Part shown: positions 32,038-43,567 of the stretch, piece by piece
Numbering within the stretch: position 1 is the first letter of the stretch
How the letters are laid out: each line of letters starts with the position of its first letter
From: Neurospora crassa OR74A
Lineage: Eukaryota; Ascomycota; Sordariomycetes; Sordariales; Sordariaceae
Assembly: GCF_000182925.2 (NCBI RefSeq)
Contig: NC_026505.1
Span: forward strand, 1,922,001-1,986,000
Direction of reading: 5' to 3'
DNA: 64,000 nt
Notes under the pieces: generated by a model
The model's input: only the letters and a program-made list of their open reading frames with translations
What the model was told of the DNA's origin: nothing
Database searches by the model: none
Translations under genes and position numbers: made by a program

Positions 32038-34794
32038 TCAAAGATCGCCAACCCACCCCTTCTGTTTAGCCTCCAGCATATCAGCCTTCAAAGCTTCATC
32101 GACATCAACCGCATTCTTCCCTGCCGGCTCCTCATCCATAAACCTCAGCGCCTCCACCGCCTTCCCCCCACAAGCCCTTTCAAGCGCCAAGAAAGCAAAA
32201 TGACCACCAACCACCGGTCTCGCCATGAAGTAAATGCCCGGGTAACCACCATTGCCTTCGGTCTCATAGAGGTCGGTTAGAGGACGGTCTATTGCATTGC
32301 TACTGTTAGTCTAATCTTCCATTGACGATGATGACAAAATCGGATCAAAATGGGGCTGGGGAGAGACGAGAAACCGGGGAGGGGATGGCGACATAACATA
32401 CCAGTAACAGTCTCATTAACCCACAACGAAATGGCCTCCAACATCTCCATCCTCGTCTTCTTCCCCGTCACCGCCGCCGCGAAAAACTCCCAATCGCTCT
32501 TGGTGTACAAGTGTCGCGAGTCAAGCGGAAGGCCATACTTTTGCAGCACGGCCGAGTACCAGTCGCTTTGCATCTGGTAAACCTTGTCCGGAATGAATGG
32601 TTTTTCAGTATCGCCACTGTCATGATCGCCGTCACCGCCGCCACCAATGGGTTTCTGGTCTCCAGCTGTGCCGAACCATCGGCCAAAGCCCCGCTTTCTT
32701 CGTTCGTCTTGGTGCACCTTCGTTGAGAAAGACGAAGATGAAGAAGACGAAGATGAAGAAGAAGGAACATGGAAACACAATAACGAGTCCGCATAAAGGT
32801 TATATATCGTCGTCCAAGATCCATACCACGTATACGCTAACTTGGCATGAGTCTGGTCCCTCGAGATGCCGTACTCCTGCCACTTGTCAATGTAAGTAGC
32901 AGCAATCTTTCTGTAGTGCTTGGCTTCGTCTTCGTGGCCAACAATATCCGCGATCTCGCTCATGGCCTTGATGCCAATGATGCCTTTCAATGCCAGGTTA
33001 GTCTGGTTAGCGAGCCACCCAGCGAAATCATCAGTACAGAGCTGGTTGTGCGGGATCAGCGATTCGCGCACGAGGTAGCCGGTCCATTGCTTCCAGAGGG
33101 AGTAGGAGCGGGTAAGCCATTTTTCTGCGGCTTTGGACCCGGTGGTTTGGAGATTAGTTTTGCGGTCGCGATGTCCGCGCAGGTCGAAACCGTATCTATC
33201 TACGGAGCGTGACCAGTCCTTGGCTGAGGAAATGGCGTTGGCAACGGCATGAGGTGCGGCGGCCTGGACGAAGGCGGGTTCGGTATCGTAGCGGAAGGCA
33301 TTGGCGAGAGCCAATCCCATGATGAGCATGTTTCCACACTCCTCGACCGGCATGTATTCGTCGTTGCCATCGCTGTGTCCAGTAGCGTTGGGGAAGTGGG
33401 CGCCTAGGTCGTGCATGCTGTAGTCGTTGGGATACTGCCCGCTCAGCTGGTGCTCGAGCAGCGGTTCGAGAAGGTAGCCGAGCCACTTCGGGTTCGTGTA
33501 GAGGAAAAATGGGAAGGCAGGGAAGATGACGTCCACGGTTTGGAAGTTGCCATTGGACGAGATTTCCTTGAGGAAGATGATGGGATCATCGGGGGTGCCG
33601 GAGAACTGGGTGGCACCGAGAACCTGGCGAGCAGAAAGCGCGGCGATATCCTGATAACTCTCTGATCCAGACTCAAAGGCATCACGAGCTAGCGAGTCAG
33701 AGTAGTTTCGAGCTAGCCAAGACGCAGTTTTGAAGTCGTTGTAGTGGTAACGGACCAGCTCGTCGGGCGAGGCGAAGTGCGAAGCCCAGAACGGCTTCAT
33801 GAGAGTCAGACCCCTAGCAGAAGCGAATTGCACCACTGGGTCTTGGATGAGGGCAAAGGTGAACACCGCGCTGTCTTCCGCCTTTGAGCAGCCCTTCTTC
33901 TTGGACTCTCCAGCCAGTTTGAAGGTCTTCGCAAAAGCGAACACGGGCTCTTCTTGCATGATGCGACGGAAGTCCCGGTCAATTTGATTCCTCAGGTAGC
34001 CCTTCTCAGCAAAGTGTTGACGAAGAAGGCCAGAGGTGCCCGCTTCATGTTGAGCATCAGCTGGACCGGTGAAGTGCATGGTTCCCCATTCGGCGTGATC
34101 GTAGAACTCGGTCAGATGTTGCTCTGTCTGACGTGACCACTTCCATGTCTTGATGGGTGTGGTTTTCTCAGAGCTTTCTTCTGGTACCTTGGGCTCGTGC
34201 AGGTCCCACTTGATCTCGTTCGCCCTGTTCCCGCTGACCCATTCGCCATTGGCGTCGGTGTAAATCGTTACGTTGGAGCAACCCTCGGCAATGATGGTAA
34301 GATACGCAGCAGGTATCGACTGTCTGAGGGTGGATGACGGAGTGATGGGGGAGAGGAACGAAAGTGTGATTTTCACTGGCTCGTCTAAGGAAGATCCGTG
34401 AAGAAGGTAAGTCAGGTTCGTGGTCGAGGCGTCGAAAGTAGGTCCTAGGTATTCGGGAAAGGTGATGCTGTAAAGCTTGTGTCCACGACGAAGCGAATCA
34501 TGAGGTCGTCCGATGAGGGGATAGATCTTTCCGGAGTCGGGAATTGATGCCATGACCGAAAAGCCCAGCTTTTCCGGTTTCAAGAGGGATCAGCTACATA
34601 CCTTGCTCGTCTCAAACCGGACAGATACTTACATGAGATCCGGTCCAGAACATGGGCCAGTCCTCCCATGGTGCTTTGCGAGCACTTCCAAGCCATGTAC
34701 TCAGGTATGGGTTGCGAACAAACAAGGGCAGGACGTTGGGCGTAAGTGTTGACGCGCTGGCTACGGCGGCCAACACCAAGAAATCGAACTTCAT
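32038..34794 (-). CDS. gtaA: Secreted glutaminase, GtaA family
   Basis: Three exons on the minus strand: 34794-34633, 34568-32402 and 32288-32038, giving 859 aa. The start MKFDFLVLAAVASAST is a clear signal peptide, so the product is extracellular or wall-bound. The join WTGSH/LGFSVMASIPDSGKIYPLIGRPHDS and later stretches (MPVEECGNMLIMGLALANAF, RSYSLWKQWTGYLVRESL, LAYTWYGSWTTIYNLYADSLL) match the fungal glutaminase A family, which has DUF4964, DUF5127, DUF4965 and DUF1793 regions and deamidates glutamine. The last exon gives DRPLTDLYETEGN..GIYFMARPVVGGHFAFLAL, the conserved C-terminus. Intron 1 seems to end in AAG after a CTGAT branch; the intervening TAG would break the frame. About residue 655 there is a poly-Ser run followed by a basic then Gly/Asp-rich insert of about 55 residues, placed in an otherwise conserved helical domain. 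Confidence 0.92.
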
Positions 34795-36014
34795 GTTGGG
34801 GGAGCCGTGGTCCTCTCAAATATTCACAATCTCGTTGTCATATGACTGGTCTCGTAAGTGGCGGTCAAGATGAACAAGATTTGGGAATTACGAAGGGTCG
34901 GCAATCTGTGAACTGTCACGCTTTGGGCCAGTGGAAAGATCCTTCGCAAGGACTATGTAGAAAATACTGAAGGATCTAATTCCGTGTTGAGCAAGAGTGA
35001 GACAGTGAGGATTGGAAAAGAACAAAAGCAGTTCAATTAAGGACCGAGGGAGGGCGGAGGGAGTCTTTTGAGGTGAACGGATCGGCTGGAAGGTGGACTG
35101 AGGCCGAGCCGTTCCTCCTCCAACCGTCCTTCATGTCGCCAATAAACGAGTTGACCTGACGACGATCCTGTTAGACGAGGAGGGGGTTGAGGGGGAGACA
35201 AGTGAGAGACAGGGGTGATCATCTTATGCCCCTCCCCTTCTCCAACCCCGTCTTGGGGCTGCCCTATGATACATACGTTTATGACAGGGATTCTCCGCAT
35301 TGGCACCAGCGGAGGGTGGAGGCTTTCTGCGTTCCCGTCATGCGGACCCGCTGCGGGACGAGTAGAATGTGGGGAAGGACTCCACACTGTTGTTTTTGAG
35401 CAACCCTTCGTTTTGTTCGACCTTAGGCCCGTTGCGCCCTTCTCAACTTGAGAGGTGGAGAATTGATATCGTGCGACCGCAAATGTAGGTACACCGCATG
35501 TGCTTGTGACTGACAGGTGGGTGGCATTGCAGAGAGATCAGTAGTATGTAGGTATACAGTAATGCTTGAAACCGCTATCGCCAGCATTGCTTGAAGTGTG
35601 TACCATCATCGTACGTATTAAAAGTAAACCTCAGTTAGCTTACAAGTACTGGGTAGTGGTAATTGCTCGACTTGATGGTGTCGGTTCTAAACTGGTCTAG
35701 ACAAAGCCTCAAGGGCTGTTCGAGAGAAGATGGATAGCGTGACCCTTTCCTTTCAGCTGACTATCCGAATTGTTAAGAGTTGACAATTAGTTTACAATGA
35801 ATTTCAACCCAACAGAGATGTATCGAGGTAACCATACCATATTCCTGCGCTCGCTCCTCCCCGATGTACATATGTAGCACACAAAAACGACAGTTCAGCA
35901 AAAAACGCCAAGCATGCCTAAAGATAAAAGACGCTCCACTAGGGTGTAAAAATCGAAGAAACGCAGAGATGGGGAGAAGGGGCGTGACAAACACAGACAC
36001 ACAACTGCTGCCAC
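34795..36014. other. Glutaminase upstream region and RAD7 3' flank
   Basis: About 1.2 kb with no supported gene. It should contain the promoter of the minus-strand glutaminase gene and the 3' end of RAD7, which is in the same orientation. Confidence 0.5.
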
Positions 36015-38027
36015 TCACTCTTCGTCATCATCAACACCCTCGATGACCATTCCCAGCGCATTCGGTACTCCCACGAGAATCTTTCCCTTAGGTACCCTCA
36101 CGCTCTTCACCTTCATGCAGCCAAACACATTCAGCTCATGCAGATTGGGACAGCACTTGAAAATGCTTCCAACAATGAAATCCGTTACCTCCTCACAAAA
36201 GCTGATTTCCAGGTTTTTCAGCTCAGGATAGACCTTTTTGCCATCCGAAGGGAAAACCTCCTCAAAGGCTTTTGCTGAGATGTGTCTGCACCCGTGTACA
36301 TTTAGGTGCTGGATCTTTCTTCCGGAATGTGCCATCAATGCCTTGAAGCCTCTGTCGCACAAGCCGATGTTGTCCGGGTTTTGGCGCGGGTTTGCCGAGT
36401 CTACCTGTCGGCATTTTTGCAGGTCAACAAACAATAAGCACTTGTTCTCCCAGTTGGTAAAGAGGCGGGCAAAGCCTTCATCCGTCATGACGTCGCTGTC
36501 GGTTATGCGCAGCTTCTGCAGCGAGCGACAGTGGTTGTGTATAGCGTCCAGGACAGTGTTGTCCAGTTCAATCTCGCGCGTAATAGAGAACGTCTCGAGA
36601 TTAGGACCGATAGAGGAGAGAACGTTGACATATACATCCGAATGGACGTGATTGCGAAGATCGATGCTAAGGTGCTTGAGGTGGTGGAGTTGGGCGAGGT
36701 GGTTGATGCCTTCGCCGGTGATTTTCTGATTGTGGCACGCCTTAAGGCGAACCAAGGACGGACATGAAGAGGGGAGGGCGGCCAGAGCAGAGTCGCCAAA
36801 GTGCTTGTCCGTCCAGTAAACGCGGAGTGATTGTAACGATTTTCCCTTCTTCTCAAGAAACTCCAGCCATTTCTCTTCGGCAATGAGATTAGAGCCATGC
36901 AGGTAAAGGTCCTCGAGCTCTGTTTTACGAGAGACAAGGAAATCCATAACTTCGTCTTTGAAGTGGATGGCATTTCTGGCTTTCAGCCTTTTCAGACCTG
37001 GTACGGTCTGAAAGATGCGGATATAATCGTCGGCGGAAAGCTTGGCGCCGTCGTAGATGCAGACCTCATCGGCCGTTGGCTGCAAAAAAAGACTGAGAGT
37101 TGTAGGGTTGAGAAGTCTATGTTTCGAGAGCTTCCGGGCGATTTTGTCGATGACGGGCTGAGGCAAATCGCCCAGATCTTCAGCCAGATCAATGTTCTTA
37201 GCTAGAGTCTCGATGCACAGCGTCATCAAGCTCTTGGCTCCAAGCTGAAATGTGCCGTCCAGAATCTTGCTCTGGATCTGTCGGCGTCTCCCTACCGGAC
37301 CGGTAGCAGCCCGCTTTGCCGGCTTCTTCTTTGGCGGCGCATCTTTATCCATCTCTTTTCCACAGGGACTGCACAACAAGCCTCCATCGGGATGGTTGCG
37401 TGAGTATGCAGTGACGGTGAAGCGCTTCCCACAGTTGGCGCAATTGTCCATCTGGCCGGGTAGAGGCGCGCGCTCCCGAAGCAAAGTGTCCAGCAAATCG
37501 TCATCTGCGTCATCCTCGCCTGCATTTCGCTTCCGCTTCTGGTAGGTTTTGCTGGCTTTGATCTTATCAATGACCTTTTGGTCCTTCTTTCGTCGGGATG
37601 TCCTGGTTGTGACAGTAACAGAGGTTGTGACTGTAGATGACTCTCCTACTTCGTCTTCCGCGACCTGCTGCTGATTTGAGGAGCTACTAGCCCCATTCTC
37701 CTGTTCTGCTGCTCTTCGTCGCGCATCGGCATCAAGACGAATCTGGTTGGCCGAGATATTGTGCGACTAAATTCAAAATGTGAGGATTTTGACAACACTT
37801 GGGGTCTCTCCGAGCTAGATCACTTACGGCCAAGAAATCAGTCAGAGCCGATTGACTGCAAAAAGTGTTAGCATTTTGATATTTGTTCGCCAACAAAAAA
37901 ATCGGGAAAAAAATTGTGAGAACGTACGGTCCCCTAATCTGACGACCAGCCCTGTTGTTCTGCTGTCTCGACCTGGTGGGTGACATTAGTGGTCGTTTGC
38001 TGATCGACCGTCAACAACAACTTACAT
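36015..38027 (-). CDS. rad7: Nucleotide excision repair protein RAD7
   Basis: Four exons on the minus strand: 38027-38026 (A and T of the start codon), 37972-37928, 37855-37828 and 37766-36015, giving 608 aa. The spliced N-terminus reads MSRQQNNRAGRQIRGP, then QSALTDFLA, then SHNISANQIRLDADARRR, as in RAD7 proteins. Without splicing the first intron, an in-frame ATG at 37986 would give MSPTRSRQQNN instead. Cys at about 134, 137, 157 and 160 (CANC and CSPC) form the N-terminal zinc-binding motif. The remaining ~400 residues are leucine-rich repeats of the F-box/AMN1-like type (LKRLKARN, LVRLKACHNQKITGEGINHL, LKNLEISFCEEVTD). RAD7 acts with RAD16 in recognition of damage in non-transcribed DNA and in an Elongin/cullin ubiquitin ligase. 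Its divergent neighbour is RAD16. The call is very secure; only the start is debatable. Confidence 0.95.
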
Positions 38028-39145
38028 TTTGGCGGGGCCGTGCACCGGCGAAAGTTCCCTGTGATGCTATCTGGGTTATAGCGATGGGGTGTTGAGAACT
38101 ATCAGTCGAGCAGTATGGAAGTGTCTACAACTCTGGACGAGCGACGAGAACAAATGAAGGTCTCCGGAAGAAGAAACAAAAACAAACGCAGGAAGGGCGA
38201 TGTTTGGGAAAAAAAGTTTCGTGCAAAAGAAAGGTGAAGGGGAAGCACAGCAACGACAGTACGAGAAGCGACGCCCGTGGCGGGACGTGATGAGGGGCAA
38301 ATTCCATTAAAGTTTGCGACAAAGGTGCCTTTTTCAGGCAGTCTGCACCGTGCCAAGGGAGGAAGTGCCCTGTAAGAGCTGCTTCTGCCTGAGAATGGAA
38401 CCCGCTCGACCAATCAAGTCATTGGAAGGTCATGTGCCCTCGCGTTAAGACGACGCGCGCTTTCCTTGTCCACAGTGGGGGAGCCACGGATCATGTCTCT
38501 TGCTTTGTAACACAAAGTGGAAGCTGCGTCGCCCACTCGGGAAAGCTGAAAAGCCTTCGAATTTGCCGGTGAATGAAAGGAGCAGTGGCGATTCGCCTCG
38601 ACTTCTGTCGACGTGCCGGGAAATTTCAGTTCTCCTGCCCCTGCATCTTGCTGCATCTCCATTTCATCCTTCCTGTCCGTCCTCTGTGAATCACTTCAGT
38701 TGAGTGTGGCTGCCTCCTCCCGGACCACACTTGTTAGAAGGTGCCCATTTCAACCTCATTCGGGACACATCCGCTTCGAAATCTGGGAGCGCACGACGTT
38801 ACGTCTTCGTTCATTCTCTTTTCACCTGAGAATTTCACCGCTCGTTTATTGGTGGTCTGATTGTCTGTTTTTTTTTTTTTTTCCCTAAGACCTGTTGCCT
38901 GTCTATCACTTTGTCGATCGGGCATAATCTCTTACCTTACGAGATTCCTCAGGACGTTCCCCGCAGTCCGATACCTTGCCTTTATTTGTCCATCAAATAC
39001 TGGTCGAATTTAGGAACCTCCTTTTCATAAAAAAGAAAAAAAAACCACACTTCAGAAGCACCTGGTCAACCCCGTTTCGGTGTTACCCTGCCCATTTCAA
39101 CTTGAGACTTCTCGTTCAATAGGTCGAACTGGTTTATCACAGAAG
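38028..39145. promoter_or_regulatory. Shared upstream region of divergent RAD7 and RAD16
   Basis: About 1.1 kb separates the two start codons, so both promoters and leaders must lie here. A T run of about 15 at 38867-38881 and pyrimidine-rich DNA toward RAD16 are visible. No specific damage-response site is claimed. Confidence 0.65.
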
Positions 39146-42100
39146 ATGGTCAGAACCAGAAGATCCGTGGTTGCGGCCGACGAGGTTGTTGGTAGGTCTT
39201 TCGATGAAGCTCTTCTGGTTGAAACTGGAGATAGACTGGCACTTGGTGTAAATGTGATCACAGACTGACATGAATATTCCAGTAGCAGCACCCATCGCGG
39301 AAATCAAGAAACCTCGTGGTCGGCCTCGCAAATCGGCCACCCCAGCCGTTAGTGCCACGGCGTCTTCCGTACCGACTCCGGCGACATATACATCTGGTAG
39401 TGAGTATGCTACGCCGCTTACCAGTCATGCTGCGACCCCGACGCCATCTCTACTCAAGGAGAACGTACGGTCTACCAGGTCGACTCAGTCCGCACCAAAG
39501 ATTGAGGTTGCTATACCCGTTCTCAAGGCTTCACATACCATGCAAACAACGCTTCGCAGTAGTGCCTCTGCTACAACTAGCAAGCGGAAGAGAAACATGG
39601 TGGCAGACAGCCAGGAAGATGACTCAGATGATGGTCACGATGCAAAACTTGCGCGGATGCTTCAGGACGAGGAAGATGCAAAGGTAGCATCATCATCTAA
39701 AACACCCTCTTTTCGAGTTGATCATTTGGGCAGTACCCCGCGTAGCACGCGGTCTTCTCATCGGGGGAACACCAATGTCTCGAGCAGCAAGACCAAGAAG
39801 GAGGTCATTGCGGACAGCGAGGATGATGGTTTTGACGATTCTCCTGATGCTACACTTGCCCGGAAACTTCAGGCTGAGGAATACGGAGAGGAAGATTCCG
39901 AAGTGGAAGCGGCCACATCCAACGTTAAGGCACTTGGACTTCGTCGCAGTTCGAGAAGGCTCAACTCGTCTCCAGTCCGGGCGTCATCCAACGTCACTGG
40001 CAAATCTACCGCCGTTGCAAAAGGAAATCAGTCTGCACCTACACGGAACTCCACTAGGCGTGGTGTTGCAGAGTCTTCGACTCAAGTTCTTGGCTTTAGG
40101 ACAGCTAAAGACTTGATTGCCGATTCACAGGATGACGACGATGATTTTGATTCTCTGTCGGCTTTCGAATCTGATGATAATGATAGCGATGTCAGCGCCC
40201 AGGGAGGTCGCCCTTCCGCGGCCCAGAAGGGTAAAGGAAAGGCGATCGCGCCCCCGCCAGAGTCGGAGGACGAGAACGATAGCGACGATTCTGTCCTATC
40301 GCTTCCAGACGAGGCAGACGAAATGTCGGTTCTAGGTACTGGCAGTTACGTGTCCATTGACGAGGACCCTGATTTCCTTTTACCCCCCAACTTGCAGGCT
40401 TCGGTTCACGGTAGCGACGATGATGAAGACGCCACTTTGGGTGCCCATATCGCTGAGGCCGGAGAGGGTCTTGATCGTATCAGGGCACAAATGAGCAACC
40501 GGCGTGCGTACCGATCGTACCGGAGCAATAGGCGCGTTAAGAAAGACCGACTCCGTCTCGAGAAGCAACACCCCGAACTCACGACGATGTGGAAAGACCT
40601 GGAGAACATGCCCGTTTTGAAGGCTGGTAGGGCTGAACAGCCAAAGTCCATTTCACGACAGCTGAAGCCTTTTCAGCTCGAAGGGTTGGCCTGGATGACA
40701 GCAATGGAAAAGACAGAGTGGAAAGGAGGACTTCTCGGCGACGAGATGGGCCTGGTACGTCATGGATTCCTCCTTGATTTCAGTTTAGTTTCTGTGTGCT
40801 AATTGCTTCTTGTCACATCATAGGGCAAAACAATTCAGGCAGTGTCCCTGATCATGTCAGATTATCCCGCTAAGAAGCCTTCACTCGTTCTTGTGCCTCC
40901 TGTGGCCTTGATGCAGTGGATGACGGAGATTGAGTCATACACTGACGGTACACTGAAGACACTGGTCGTTCACGGTACCAACTCCAAGTCCAAGAACCTC
41001 ACTGTCAAGAACATCAAGAGCTATGATGTGATTATCATGTCTTACAACAGTTTGGAGTCCATGTACCGGAAGCAGGAGAAAGGCTTCAAGCGTAAGGAGG
41101 GGCTCTACAAGGAGAAATCCGTCGTCCACCAGACCGAGTGGCATAGAGTAATTTTGGACGAAGCACATAGGTGAGTCCTGAATCGTCGAATACTGACTAC
41201 CGAATAACGGCTTACATATCATACCACAGCATCAAGAGCCGAACGACGATGACGGCCAAGGCATGCTTCGCTCTCAAGGTTACATATCGCTGGTGCCTCA
41301 GCGGTACGCCGTTACAAAACCGCATTGGAGAGTTCTTCTCTCTGATCCGCTTCCTCAATATCCGGCCATTCACATGCTATCTGTGCAGGGGATGCCCTTG
41401 CAAGACCCTTGAATGGGGCATGGATGATGACAACAGGTGCAAGCACTGCAACCACAGCGCCATGCAACACGTCTCAGTGTTCAATCAAGAGCTCCTCAAC
41501 CCCATTCAGAAATTCGGAAACCGAGGTGAGGGTGCTTTGGCCTTTAAGAAGCTTCGGATCCTTACGGACCGCATCATGTTGCGGAGACTGAAGAAGGACC
41601 ACACCAACGCAATGGAACTTCCAGTCAAGGAGATCAACGTCGAGCGCCAGTTCTTCGGCGAGGTAGAGAACGATTTTGCAAACAGCATTATGACCAGCGG
41701 CCAGCGAAAGTTCGACACATACGTGGCCACTGGTGTACTTCTGAACAACTACGCCAACATTTTTGGACTCATTATGCAGATGCGACAGGTTGCCGACCAT
41801 CCGGATCTGATTCTGAAGAAGAATGGCGAAGGTGGTCAAAACGTGCTCGTGTGCTGTATCTGTGACGAGCCTGCCGAAGACGCCATTCGCTCCCGTTGCA
41901 AGCACGACTTCTGCCGTGTTTGCGTCAAGACGTATGTGCATTCGGCTACGGACCCGAACTGCCCTTCTTGCCACATTCCTCTATCCATCGACTTGGAGCA
42001 GCCAGAGCTCGAGCAGGACGAGGCGCAGGTCAAGAAGTCATCCATTATCAACCGGATCAAGATGGAGAATTGGACCTCGTCATCCAAAATAGAGTTGTTG

Positions 42101-42659
42101 GTACACGAACTCCACAAGCTCCGATCCGATAACGCCTCGCATAAGTCCATCATCTTCTCCCAGTTCACCACCATGCTTCAGCTCATCGAGTGGCGTTTGC
42201 GCCGCGCTGGTATCACTACGGTCATGCTTGACGGTAGCATGACTCCAGCCCAACGCCAGGCTTCGATCAACCACTTCATGACAAACGTGGACGTCGAGTG
42301 CTTCTTGGTGTCCCTCAAAGCAGGAGGTGTCGCTCTGAACCTCACTGAGGCTTCGAGGGTTTTCATTGTAGACCCTTGGTGGAACCCAGCCGCGTATGTT
42401 TACCCTTATGGCGTTACATGAAGGACGTTCTGACTAACTTGCTCGCAGTGAATGGCAATCCGCCGACAGATGTCACCGTATTGGTCAAAGCCGACCTTGT
42501 ACGATCACCCGACTTTGCATTGAAGACTCAGTCGAAAGTCGTATGGTCCTTCTGCAAGAGAAGAAGACCAACATGATCAACTCGACAATTAACGCTGATG
42601 ATGCGGCAATGGATTCGCTGAGCCCTGAGGATTTGCAGTTTCTGTTCAGAGGAAACTGA
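39146..42659 (+). CDS. rad16: RAD16-like SNF2 ATPase with RING finger, nucleotide excision repair
   Basis: Five exons: 39146-39191, 39283-40754, 40824-41170, 41230-42393 and 42449-42659, giving 1079 aa; all joins keep frame. The N-terminal ~430 residues are acidic, Ser-rich and probably disordered, with an AT-hook-like KKPRGRPRK near residue 25. The SNF2 motor has GDEMGLGKTIQ (Walker A, split by intron 2), LDEAH (split by intron 3), [16 protein letters not shown] and [12 protein letters not shown] (motif VI, completed in the last exon). A Cys/His-rich insert ([21 protein letters not shown]) typical of RAD16 follows motif III. A C3HC4 RING ([26 protein letters not shown]) splits the two helicase lobes. 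In yeast, RAD16 with RAD7 drives global-genome repair and ubiquitinates RAD4. RAD7 is the divergent neighbour here. Confidence 0.96.
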
Positions 42660-43405
42660 GCATCACAGTTTTCAGCATAGAGCGGTGCATATTTGGGGTT
42701 GCTCATAATTGCGCCTATATGTCTTTCTATTTGTTAAGTGGTACTAATCCTTGGACGCCCTTTATGGGCTCCTCGTCGAAGGGTGTGTAATTTTCAGCTT
42801 TCAAGGCAACCAGAGGAGGCAAGATAGCTTGGCTTTACTGGCAGCCGAGCCATTGGGACAATATTTTCCTTGCTTCTATGTGGTGGCAACTCTTCACATG
42901 TCATTGACGGGACTGGACTTTTGTTTGAGCTGGCGAGGACAGTGTCAGATTCAGAAGTATATATGGTTCAATTTGTGTGTTTGGAGCATGGGAATTATTA
43001 GCTACATGTCAAAGGATGCAAGCAAATGTCACAGAATTCAAGGTAATAAAATCGATTCAGAAACTCGTTCAAAAGGTCAAGGATATGATATCTGTGATGA
43101 AGGATTGATTCTACAGAAAAGAACAACTTTTGCCAGCTGTGATATTGATAACAGGTGATACAGATGACACGAGAGCAACAAGGTTTGTCAACTGACCTAG
43201 TAAGTCCCGTACTAAAACTGTTACATGTAACTTGCATAGCATCTTTGCTCCTTTTTTTCCTCGAAATGCTAACTTCAAACGTACCTAGTGTGCCCATGGC
43301 TATTAATCGGGAGAGACACGTGCAGTCGTCATTCGCTCGCTGCTCGCATATTTCTCGGTGACTATATAAGTAGTGTACACTACAGAGTAACCAAATGTCC
43401 ACAGT

Positions 43406-43420
43406 CTCTCTCTCTCTCTC
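43406..43420. repeat. (CT)n microsatellite
   Basis: About seven CT units in non-coding DNA, about 125 bp before the C homopolymer. Confidence 0.8.
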
Positions 43421-43544
43421 GGTGCGGCGGAAATGCTCCGCAACATCGATATTTGCCTTCCACAGGGCATGTCCCGGGAAGTCAGAGAGTGGAATTTATC
43501 GGATTGATGGGAGATGACGAGGTAGATGGAGAACTGTCCGCCAT

Positions 43545-43567
43545 CCCCCCCCCCCCCCCCCCCCCCC
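43545..43567. repeat. C homopolymer, 23 bp
   Basis: An uninterrupted run of 23 C, far longer than other G/C runs in the window. It could form a G-quadruplex on the opposite strand, and its length is likely unstable. Confidence 0.93.
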
